NCBI GenBank assembly: GCA_030248225.1
Contig: JASANE010016330.1
Location: 45,164-109,163, forward strand
DNA length: 64,000 nt
Direction: 5' to 3'
Source: Trileptium ribeirensis
Taxonomy: Eukaryota > Nematoda > Enoplea > Enoplida > Thoracostomopsidae
Numbering within the stretch: the stretch's first letter is position 1; each line of letters opens with the position of its first letter. The notes under the pieces are model-generated. The model had not been told where the DNA came from. It worked only from the letters and a program-made list of their open reading frames with translations, and made no database searches. A program made the position numbers and the translations under genes. This document shows positions 55,834-64,000 of the stretch, piece by piece.

Positions 55834-56069
55834 GATAGATTGCAATGATTGCAACCTCAGGTAGATAGGGAAGTGAATGGCTGGTAGGATTCAATATAGA
55901 ATTTGGCCCCCTTGGAGCCTATAAATCACCTCCTACAGGTTTAAGAAAGGATTTAGAAGCAGAAGGTAGAAGAGCGAGTAGGCAAACATACATGGGCAAC
56001 ACAATTATGCGCAGCGAGAATTGACTCCCATTGAATGGACAAGGGTCTATAAATGTTATATTATTACAG

Positions 56070-57292
56070 ACGGACAACAGCGTTCAGCGACTCGGTAACA
56101 GTGGAAACAGAGGAACCGGAGATAATTCCGGCAAGCGTCTATCGACGGTCGGACCGTACGACCCGCCTGAAGCGACTATATTTCATCTGCCCAGCATCCC
56201 AAGTTCTATGTCGACCTGACGCAGCCCTATATTCCATTCTTATCGCGTGGTACCAATGGGCTGGAGCTGTCTAACCAGCACGAAACGCCAACCCTGTTCA
56301 ACAACGATAGGACCACGGCCAGGACCGTAGAACAGCATTACCAAATCAAGGTGCTGTTAGTCCTTTGCCTAGTCGAAGCAGCCAAGGAAGTGATGAACAC
56401 GATTGAAATTCCGCAACAGGTCAAAGCGAGAGCGTGGGCACACAAGGACCAATTGATCGACCATGTCACAAGTGCCCGGCTCAAACCAATGATGGAGCAC
56501 ATCATGCGTCCGATCTTGCTCCAGAAGTTTGCCAATCCAAGCAAATGTCCGAATCTTTCGTCTCACTGGCAACCAACCGGTCTTCGACGCAACAACGGTA
56601 AGGCGAACAACCCGGACGTTATCATAACGTTAAGGGACGCCTCCAGGAAGAAATACGCGAATATCTCAACAACGGGCTGGCCCGCTGGACAAACGTCATC
56701 ACCCTGGGCGATGCGTTATCTCTACCGTTTCTGGAAATGGCCGCGGATAACAAATGGTTGGTCTGCGGATGGCCTGGCGCCAGCCTAGTTCGCATGATCC
56801 AACTTGCCAGCGTATTACTGACGCCGTTAACCAAGTGCGTCATCTTGCTTGGAGGCTACCCATACATCTATCGGAAGGCGCCACTGGAACAGCTTCACGC
56901 GACCAGTCCCAATGCAGCCTTCAAGAAGATAAAGCGGCACCTGGGAATGCTCTTACGACGAATTCTACCGCAAGCTCCCATCGTTATCGCACCACCAATC
57001 CCTCGCTGGGTCGAGACCAACCAGGATGCAGCGTCCTGGACGATCGAGTACAAGCGAATAGCGGCCAACTATCGGCAACAGCACAACGCCATCCAGAACG
57101 TGTACCTCGCGAACTGGCCGGTTGCCTTCAATACCGCCGACGCCTGGGAGGGAATGCGACGAACCACATATGGAGCGGCATGAGCGCCGTCAATTCGAGG
57201 AGCCGATGGTTTCCAAATATTGCCGCCATAACCTGCGTGACTGCCTTGGGCAACTGGTGCGCGATGCTGAGTTGGAACGTTTGACTTCTTAG
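56070..57292 (+). pseudogene. Family B accessory ORF b, copy 2, broken
   Basis: It begins after the acceptor TATATTATTACAG (ends 56069). The base triplet where copy 1 has ATG is ACG, so the start codon is lost. Blocks of ORF b follow in several frames: VKARAWAHKDQLIDHVTSARLKP, HIMRPILLQKF, LGDALSLPFLEMAADNKWLV, KCVILLGGYPYIYRKAPLEQ, AAFKKIKRHLGMLLRR, IAPPIPRWVETNQDAASW, NVYLANWPVAFNTADAW. The C-terminal helix recovers in another frame to a TAG at 57290. The GD box has Ala after Asp, again no Ser. Confidence 0.58.
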
Positions 57293-58147
57293 GCAAGACG
57301 TAAACCGCGAGCATTAATTGGAAATCAAACTGAAAAAGATAAGCGAGTAAGTAGGGCGAGCGAGGGCGAACCACCCATAACATACATATAGGAAGCAACG
57401 ACGTACGGTACAGTTAGAGCATAACCTACGAAATCTGACAAAGCAAACAAAATGTAATGGAGAGGGAGGCAACAAAGATGTCAAATAAGTGCAACAAACG
57501 AGGTTAACATATCCTGGCTAACCCGGCAGTAAGAAAATATTTCAGTGAAACTAGATAACTACTCCTTACCTAAACCGAGAGCGAATAAAGCAAAACTCAA
57601 CAACGACTCACTTAGCAAAAATTTATATTTCAACCCATGGGAACCTCTGGGATTAGGCACCCCGATAACCAAATCAGTACTATCTGGAGGTACGTGCTAA
57701 AATCATTTATATATATGAAATATGAACTACATTGTACAAGAAATATGGTATTAAATATATTGTTGGAAGGGAACCATGCTTCGTCTCGAAACCAAATAAC
57801 CTAAACAATTTCAGATTAATTCAGGCTGAAATACTGTAAACCATAAGGAAAACTCTCATAATTACCAAATAATAAGCGAGGAGGGCCGTTTTTAGTGCGA
57901 CCATAAAGAGTTTTTCGTCCTTTTACCCTCTTTTTTAATGACTTTTAAATTTTAAATTTGGAAATTCTTAAAAAACATTTCGCAACTTGGGAAAAAATTT
58001 TCAAATTACAACTTAATTGATCTCAAAGGCTGTACATCGCACGGCACTAAAGGCTATTTTCTATACAAATCTTACGTATTCTCATATACGTCTTCAAAAT
58101 TGATTTTCGCCGTAAAGGAGTCTAATAAATCTAAAATATTTAAGAGA
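57293..58147 (+). other. Family B 3' untranslated region, copy 2
   Basis: Non-coding; aligns by short blocks with 46675-47597 and ends with the purine run AAGAGA before the LTR. Confidence 0.5.
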
Positions 58148-61040
58148 TGTAACAGCCCGAGTTTTATACTAGTTTTCTGACGTTCAAAACGGTACTAAAT
58201 AGTAATCGAAATTTGAACTTTTAAAGGGCAATCGGATACCGGTGGAGCGCGATCTGGACACCAATTTGTGCGTAACTCATTATTGTTATGAAATAAAAAT
58301 CTATATTATCATTGTATTGTATTGGCATAATCATGCTCCACCAGCCCGAGGTGTGGTGATTTTCACACCACAATCGAAACATTGTAACCCCGACTTGTTG
58401 GTATCCGGTCGATCCCAGGATGATGGTACGTGTGTTTAACATCTTGTATTTTTATAGGATTGTGTTTTGTATGGAGGACCTCCGCACTCGGATGGACCGA
58501 GAATACTGGCCAGGACTCTCACGCTCATAGTGCTGATTTTGTGGTTTCGACGCTCCAAGGCTGATTCCAGTGCGCAGCCCGAACATTAATATGGTACTGA
58601 ACCAATTATATAATCTGTAATGTAAGCTGCGCTTCAGGACGGGTTGGGTCACGGTACAGAACTTGTAGAAATTCTTTCATACAGGAATTTTTATAACGAT
58701 ATGGCTTTTGGTAAGACCCATCCTGGCATGCCGAACTAAGAAATCTTCGTATTATTAATAGTGTTATAATAATGATTAGAAGAGGACCGGTAGAACTCGA
58801 TGACAATTGTTTTATGTAGGGCGATTCAAATTTACGATTTTTGAGTTGTTCTTATAATTAGCGCAAACGGGGGTTACTGAATCATCATTAGACGCTTATG
58901 AGGTTCCTAAATTACCTTTTCGGGTCAGGCTATCTCCTCCTTGAAGGTACTTACAGACCCCACACTAAGCGTTTAAACACCCAACTTTCACAGTCGCACA
59001 CCACCACCAAATATAACCAAAACATCTTGATTTTTGGAACCCTACACCTTCATGGGATCTTATATTATCTATCTTACTGAAAACTGGGGCCGCCCACCCC
59101 CTCGGGTCCATCCAGGATCCGGACAACCAACATAGGATACGACATTTCATCACTTTCTACACCTATAAAGGCCTCTTATGGTATATACATGAAAATTTCT
59201 TTTTTCATCAATAGGCGACCAGCCAGGGCATGGAAAGGATCCCGCCCCGGCCGCCTACTACTTTCCTTTCACCTGAAACTGAAAAAACATACAAAAACCC
59301 TTATCTTTTATTGGTGCTGAAGGCGTCTATGTATTTGTTTTCAAAACCTCGCGACGACCAGCGCGAGGTTTAGTCGTTTTTGTTATTGTGCCGCTTGTCT
59401 CGGTAGGGCCTTATTCTCTTTTCTTGCTCTGCTGGCCGATTTATCATTAAGCACAGATGTTGGTTAACCAGCGATCGTTGTTTTATGCTTTAAGAACGAA
59501 CCATTTGCCAACTAGCGGCGTTTCTATGTTGTTGTAAACTGTTTGTGCGTAGAAATATGAGTGCCGCGAAACCTCCGTTTTAAACTTTTAAATTTATGCT
59601 TATTCGCGCTTTTGGGATATCAGGGGCCTAAACAACACAGAGGGGTAGCTGGGTGGTATAAAAGAACTGAGCTCAAAACAGCGTCGGGACCAGTCGAGAC
59701 TAGCTTTTGACACTTTGGCGGTTGTCGCCGTTTGAATATTTTTGGATCTTATAGTTTATCTCCTTTTCTGTTTCCGTTTTGGTTTTATCCAGGGAGGTCG
59801 TTCGCTGAGCAGCAACGATGGAGAGCCTCTCCTGGCCTTTCGTTTGCTTTCGATCACGCAAGGGACCGCTTTTGCGGGCGTTGGAGTGTCGGAAGGGTAC
59901 TCCGCGCGCCCGTAAATGTCGAGCCCCGCCGAAATTGCAAAAAATCGACCAAATTACTCACGAAATTTGACCAGTCCGCGTTCTCGACTGATTCATCGGG
60001 CCGTTCGTGTTTGCTTTTCTTTTGGTCCGACGGATGCGTAGCTTGTAAAATTAGTATGGGATAATTAGCCGAGTAAGAGAGAGAGAGCGCGCTAGGAGAG
60101 TAGGACAAATCTGGAGGCAGTGGCCATCACCGTCGCGGTTTTACACTGTTAAAAGACACCCAGAAAAAATTTCACCGTGAAGAAATGGTTCGAGATCAAT
60201 CCCTCTTAAAACGGGTGTCCCCAAGTCGTGCAGCAACGGTAACCGGGCGCCTTGTTAATTTTTGGCACTAAAGCAGGTCTCTGTGGCCCCTGGCGACCTG
60301 ATATAGCACGCCACGGATGCACTGACTGCTCTCGATCCCCTTTTTAGCGTTTCTCCAAGGTCGTTCTCAATAAATGCAGAAATTTCTAATATGACTTCCT
60401 AGAGAACCTCCCCAAGCGACGGTGACGCGCGGCACGCTCCAGTAGTCATAAAAAATTGAAATAGAATGTAATCGGGTTTTAGGCTAAACATGAATAGAGT
60501 TTTAGGCTGAATCGAAAGTGAAGCCAGGCGACAATAAGATTTAGATATTTTCCAATCCTGTGAACGCTCAATACCCGCAGTGTGGGGATTCTGTCCAGTG
60601 TAAAAAACACTTAGATAATGAGTGTAGTGATCAAGTGACGCAAATGACTGCGGACCTGGTAAGAATAACACTGCTACGAGGCGCCAGCAAACTATGAACT
60701 CAGAAAGAGGTGGAGTCGACAGCGAACGTCGAGAGCGGAAACTGTTTGAAAGTTAATGTACATCGCTACCTTGCAACCGGCCCGCGCCTGCTCCTTTCTT
60801 TACTAACTAACCAATTGCTAGTGTGAGATTTTCAAAAGGAGCTCGCTGTTCCCCAAACGCAAATACAACTAAAAATAATTGTAGGACGTAAGCCCTCTAG
60901 TAGCGCCTCCACGGTGGAGACCCCGTCGAAATCACGCCTTCAACGTCGGATAGTGAGGAAGGCAGGCAACGCAGCCCTGTTTTCGGGAGACGCGGCATTG
61001 GTTTCCTGACCCCTCTATTGCTGCTAGCTCCCCACTTGTA
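58148..61040 (+). repeat. Family B LTR, copy 2 (right end approximate)
   Basis: It starts TGTAACAGCCCGAG. From 59093 on it is nearly identical to 62070-64000. The shared block contains the TATA promoter (59657), an AATAAA (60370) that could serve polyadenylation, and ends near GCTGCTAGCTC (about 61031). No gene is seen. Confidence 0.65.
59657..59700 (+). promoter_or_regulatory. LTR promoter, copy 2
   Basis: TATAAAAG at 59657-59664 and GGGACCAGTCGAG about 30 bp downstream, as in the two other LTR copies. Confidence 0.7.
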
Positions 61041-61134
61041 GCAGCGCAAATCCATTTTGGATATGAACTAGACCATTCGCGTGTGTGTGCGGCGGAATGT
61101 TCGCGGGCGATTCCAGCTTCAAAGAGAAGAGAGC

Positions 61135-61142
61135 AGTTTAAC
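61135..61142. repeat. 8-bp target site duplication, left (AGTTTAAC)
   Basis: Exact match to 61655-61662, flanking an element with inverted termini. Confidence 0.85.
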
Positions 61143-61654
61143 CATACATGCCGGCAGGGGGGGTAGGGGGGTAACCCCCCTGAGGTTCGGACCCCCCTGA
61201 GGCCGAAAAGTCCAGGGGGGTTATCCCCCGGGCATGTAACAGGCATGTATATACAAATAATAGTTTGAAATATACCGGGGAAGACAACTTTCAACCAAAA
61301 AATTTTCTAACAGAGACAGCTAAATCAACAAGTATCTTTGATTGTCCTAACGAGCTTTCTGGGACCGAATCGGCACCAGTTTAGGCAGAGATAGATTAAA
61401 ATAACTGAAATAATTACTGTAGATCAACAAATACGGTGAAAAAACGTGCGCAATGTGGGCCTTCGCGTTTCTTGCGGTGCATGTAGACAAACTGAACACG
61501 TAGGTGGAAAGTATACATCCGACGATCAAAAAAAAAAGGTCCTCACGAGACCGACCCCCCCCCCGAGACAAATTTGGCCGGCCAGGGGGGGTTACCCCCT
61601 GAGATGGCCGCGACCCACGCCCCCCCACGGCATGACCGACCGTCGGCATGTATG
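61143..61654. mobile_element. Short non-autonomous DNA element, 512 bp, 8-bp target duplication
   Basis: Its termini are CATACATGCCGGC on the left and CATACATGCCGAC read inward from the right: 13 bp with one mismatch. The AGTTTAAC flanks are an exact 8-bp duplication. The inside carries runs of six or more G or C (61157-61240 and 61553-61626) arranged as inverted repeats, so both arms can form G/C hairpins. No coding sequence. The duplication length suggests hAT mobilisation, but the termini lack CAGGG, so other 8-9 bp families remain possible. Confidence 0.8.
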
Positions 61655-61662
61655 AGTTTAAC
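61655..61662. repeat. 8-bp target site duplication, right (AGTTTAAC)
   Basis: Exact match to 61135-61142. Confidence 0.85.
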
Positions 61663-61964
61663 GCAGCGTTCGTAAGGCCAACTGCTCACAAGTGTGCCGA
61701 TAGTTGCACCGAGGTACGTAATAGGGAAATCTAAAATTCGCAGAGCCATAAATCAAATTCGGGGGAGACTGAAGTTTCTCGTTAATAAAATTAAAAAAAT
61801 AAAACGTTTTCCGAAGGGAAATAATACGTTCGCTAATCAAAATTTCGGAAAATAATACGACCTCAAATCATGGTGAAGACAATTTCCTGGTGCCCTGCGT
61901 GGCACCTTGTAATAATGTACTACGTAAAATGCTATATGTGTATGAATCTATATATTTAATTTCA

Positions 61965-62020
61965 AAGACCACGCTCCGGTTCCGGAACCGATTTAAATGC
62001 ACGGTTTCGGTTATTACCTG
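61965..62020. mobile_element. Terminal fragment of the hAT-like element seen at 12210
   Basis: TCCGGTTCCGGAACCGATTT, then 'aaatgcacggtttcggttattacctg', matches the right arm of the 12210-13384 element (13297-13384) with the terminus CAGGTAATAACCG on the minus strand. The other end is not found. Confidence 0.65.
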
Positions 62021-62069
62021 ATACATATGTAGGATTAGCTGACTTGGCACATTTTAGTGGAAAAGCCGG

Positions 62070-64000
62070 ACCCCCTCGGGTTCATCCAGGATCCGGACAA
62101 CCAACATAGGATACGACATTTCATCACTTTCTACACCTATAAAGGCCTCTTATGGTATATACATAAAAATTTCTTTTTTCATCAGTAGGTGACCAGCCAG
62201 GGCATGGAACGGATCCCGCCCCGGCCGCCTACTACTTTCCTTTCACCTGAAACTGAAAAAACATACAAAAACCTTATCTTTTATTGGTGCTGAAGGCGTC
62301 TATGTATTTGTTTTGAAAACCTCGCGACGACCAGCGCGAGGTTTAGTCGTTTTTGTTATTGTGCCGCTTGTCTCGGTAGGGCCTTATTCTTTTTCTTGCT
62401 CTGCTGGCCGATTTATCATTAAGCACAGATGTTGGTTAACCAGCGATCGTTGTTTTATGCTTTAAGAACGAACCATTTGCCAACTAGCGGCGTTTCTATG
62501 TTGTTGTAAACTGTTTGTGCGTAGAAATATGAGTGCCGCGAAACCTCCGTTTTAAACTTTTAAATTTATGCTTATTCGCGCTTTTGGGATATCAGGGGCC
62601 TAAACAACACAGAGGGGTAGCTGGGTGCTATAAAAGAACTGAGCTCAAAACAGCGTCGGGACCAGTCGAGACTAGCTTTTGACAGTTTGGCGGTTGTCGC
62701 CGTTTGAATATTTTTGGATCTTATAGTTTATCTCCTTTTCTGTTTCCGTTTTGGTTTTATCCAGGGAGGTCTTTCGCTAAGCAGCAACGGTGGAGAGCCT
62801 CTCCTGGCCTTTCGTTTGCTTTCGATCACGCAAGGGACCGCTTTTGCGGGCGGCGTTGGAGTGTCGGAAGGGTGCTCCGCGCGCCCGCAAATGTCGAGCC
62901 CCGCCGAAATTGCAAAAAATTGACCAAACTACTCACGAAATTTGACCAGTCCGCGTTCTCGACTGATTCATCGGGCCGTTCGTGTTTGCTTTTCTTTTGG
63001 TCCGACGGATGCGTAGCTTGCAAAATTAGTATGGGATAATTAGCCGAGTGAGAGAGAGAGCGCGCTAGGAGAGTAGGACAAATCTGGAGGCAGTCGCGAT
63101 CACCGTCGCGGTCTTACACTGTTAAAAGACACCCAGAAAAAATTTCACCGTGAAGAAATGGTTCGAGATCAATCCTCTTAAAACGGGTGTCCCCAAGTCG
63201 TGCAGCAACGGTAACCGGGCGCCCTGTTCATTTTTGGTACTAAAGAAGGTCTCTGTGGCCCTTGGCGAGCTGATATAGCACGCCACGGATGCACTGACTG
63301 CCCTCGATCCCCTTTTTAGCGTTTCTCCAAGGTCGTTCTTAATAAATGCAGAAATTTCTAATATGACTTCGTAGAGAACCTCCCCAAGCGACGGTGACGC
63401 GCGGCACGCTCCAGTAGTCATAAAAAATTGAAATAGAATATAATCGGGTTTTAGGCTAAACATGAATAGAGTTTTAGGCTGAACCGAAAGTGAAGCCAGG
63501 CGACAATAAGATTTAGATATTTTCCAATCCTGTGAACGCTCAATACCCGCAGTGTGGGGATTCTGTCCAGTGTAAAAAACACCTAGATAATGAGTATAGT
63601 GATCAAGTGACGCAAATGACTGCGGACCTGGTAAGAATAACACTGCTACGAGGCGCCAGCAAACTGAACTCAGAAAGAGGTGGAGTCGACAGCGAACGTC
63701 GAGAGCGGAAACTGTTTGAAAGTTAATGTACATCGCTACCTTGCAACCGGCCCCCGCCCGCTACTTTCTTTAGTAACTAATCAATTGCTTGTGTGAGATT
63801 TTCAAAAGGAGCTCGCTGTTCCCCAAACGCAAATACAACTAAAAATAATTGTAGGACGTAAGCCCTCTAGTAGCGCCTCCACGGTGGAGACCCCGTCGAA
63901 ATCACGCCTTCAACGTCGGATAGTGAGGAAGGCAGGCAACGCAGCCCTGTTTTCGGGAGACGCGGCATTGGTTTCCTGACCCCTCTATTGCTGCTAGCTC
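62070..64000 (+). repeat. Family B LTR, copy 3, near-identical to copy 2, runs off the window
   Basis: From CCCCCTCGGGTTCATCCAGG onward the sequence follows 59093-61040 with only scattered differences and small indels (for example CTTTTGACAGTTTGG versus CTTTTGACACTTTGG, and AGCGGGCGGCG-type gains near 62850). It starts inside the LTR, not at its TGTAACAGC end. The window ends at GCTGCTAGCTC. The minus frame 63733-63122 is interrupted in copy 2 and is not a conserved gene. Confidence 0.85.
62629..62672 (+). promoter_or_regulatory. LTR promoter, copy 3
   Basis: TATAAAAG at 62629-62636 with GGGACCAGTCGAG downstream at the same spacing. Confidence 0.7.

Larger units (their letters stand above)
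53875..61040 (+). mobile_element. Family B long-LTR element, copy 2 (accessory block and LTR only)
   Basis: The copy begins within the S/T-rich region equivalent to 43195 and carries diverged, broken copies of accessory ORFs a and b, the 3' untranslated region and a long LTR from 58148. Gag and pol are absent. Divergence from copy 1 is high, so the two represent separate old insertions or subfamilies. Confidence 0.7.

Noticed and set aside
63122..63733. 203-codon minus frame in the family B LTR copy 3
   Set aside because: It is broken in the near-identical copy 2 (60399-60671 is all that remains) and has no motif, so it is chance.

Overview
This 64-kb window is eukaryotic genomic DNA, A/T-rich and apparently made almost entirely of transposable elements nested in one another. 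I recognise no host gene. The mix (Ty3/gypsy LTR elements, an R1/I-type LINE relic with RNase H, a piggyBac relic and hAT-like short elements) fits an invertebrate animal, probably an arthropod or another animal with a repeat-rich genome. The species cannot be read from the sequence.

The centrepiece is a very large Ty3/gypsy element on the minus strand, at 13453-35635 (22,183 bp). It has TG...CA LTRs of 4.1 and 3.7 kb and a perfect 5-bp target duplication (GGTAC). A 19-nt primer binding site directly abuts the 5' LTR. In sense order it carries an exon-like leader, gag, NC/protease, reverse transcriptase/RNase H, and an integrase ending in a PHD-type zinc finger. Three further genes follow: a DEDDy 3'-5' exonuclease, a 921-aa protein with a duplicated Cys/His module and a coiled coil, and a 306-aa protein of unknown family. 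Pol is broken by one homopolymer frameshift and one in-frame stop, but gag, protease and all three accessory genes are open. A phase-consistent splice path (31270, 31000-31035, 23765) could feed the exonuclease frame.

The giant element sits in a dispersed repeat ('family C'), which also holds a 1,175-bp hAT-like element with an 8-bp target duplication (12210-13384). The left flank (1-11552) has a fragment of the same giant LTR (1485-2080), a decayed LINE ORF2 (3490-5230), a partial family C copy and a degenerate minus-strand coding block with a recurring peptide (7280-11552).

The right flank (38-64 kb) holds a second long-LTR gypsy family ('family B', plus strand). Copy 1 has a decayed pol (38-42.5 kb) and two tandem paralogous accessory ORFs (43.9-46.7 kb). 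These two are distantly reminiscent of SGNH/GDSL hydrolases, and each is preceded by a splice-acceptor-like sequence. A long LTR with a TATA promoter follows (47598 on). Copy 2 keeps only the accessory block and the LTR (53.9-61 kb). A third, near-identical LTR segment runs off the window (62070-64000). Between them lie a piggyBac relic with palindromic repeats (51.3-52.3 kb) and a 512-bp short element with an 8-bp target duplication (61143-61654).

The common theme is two unrelated long-LTR gypsy families that both carry extra non-envelope genes downstream of integrase, apparently expressed through spliced RNAs. All homology calls rest on motifs read by eye; no database search was run.
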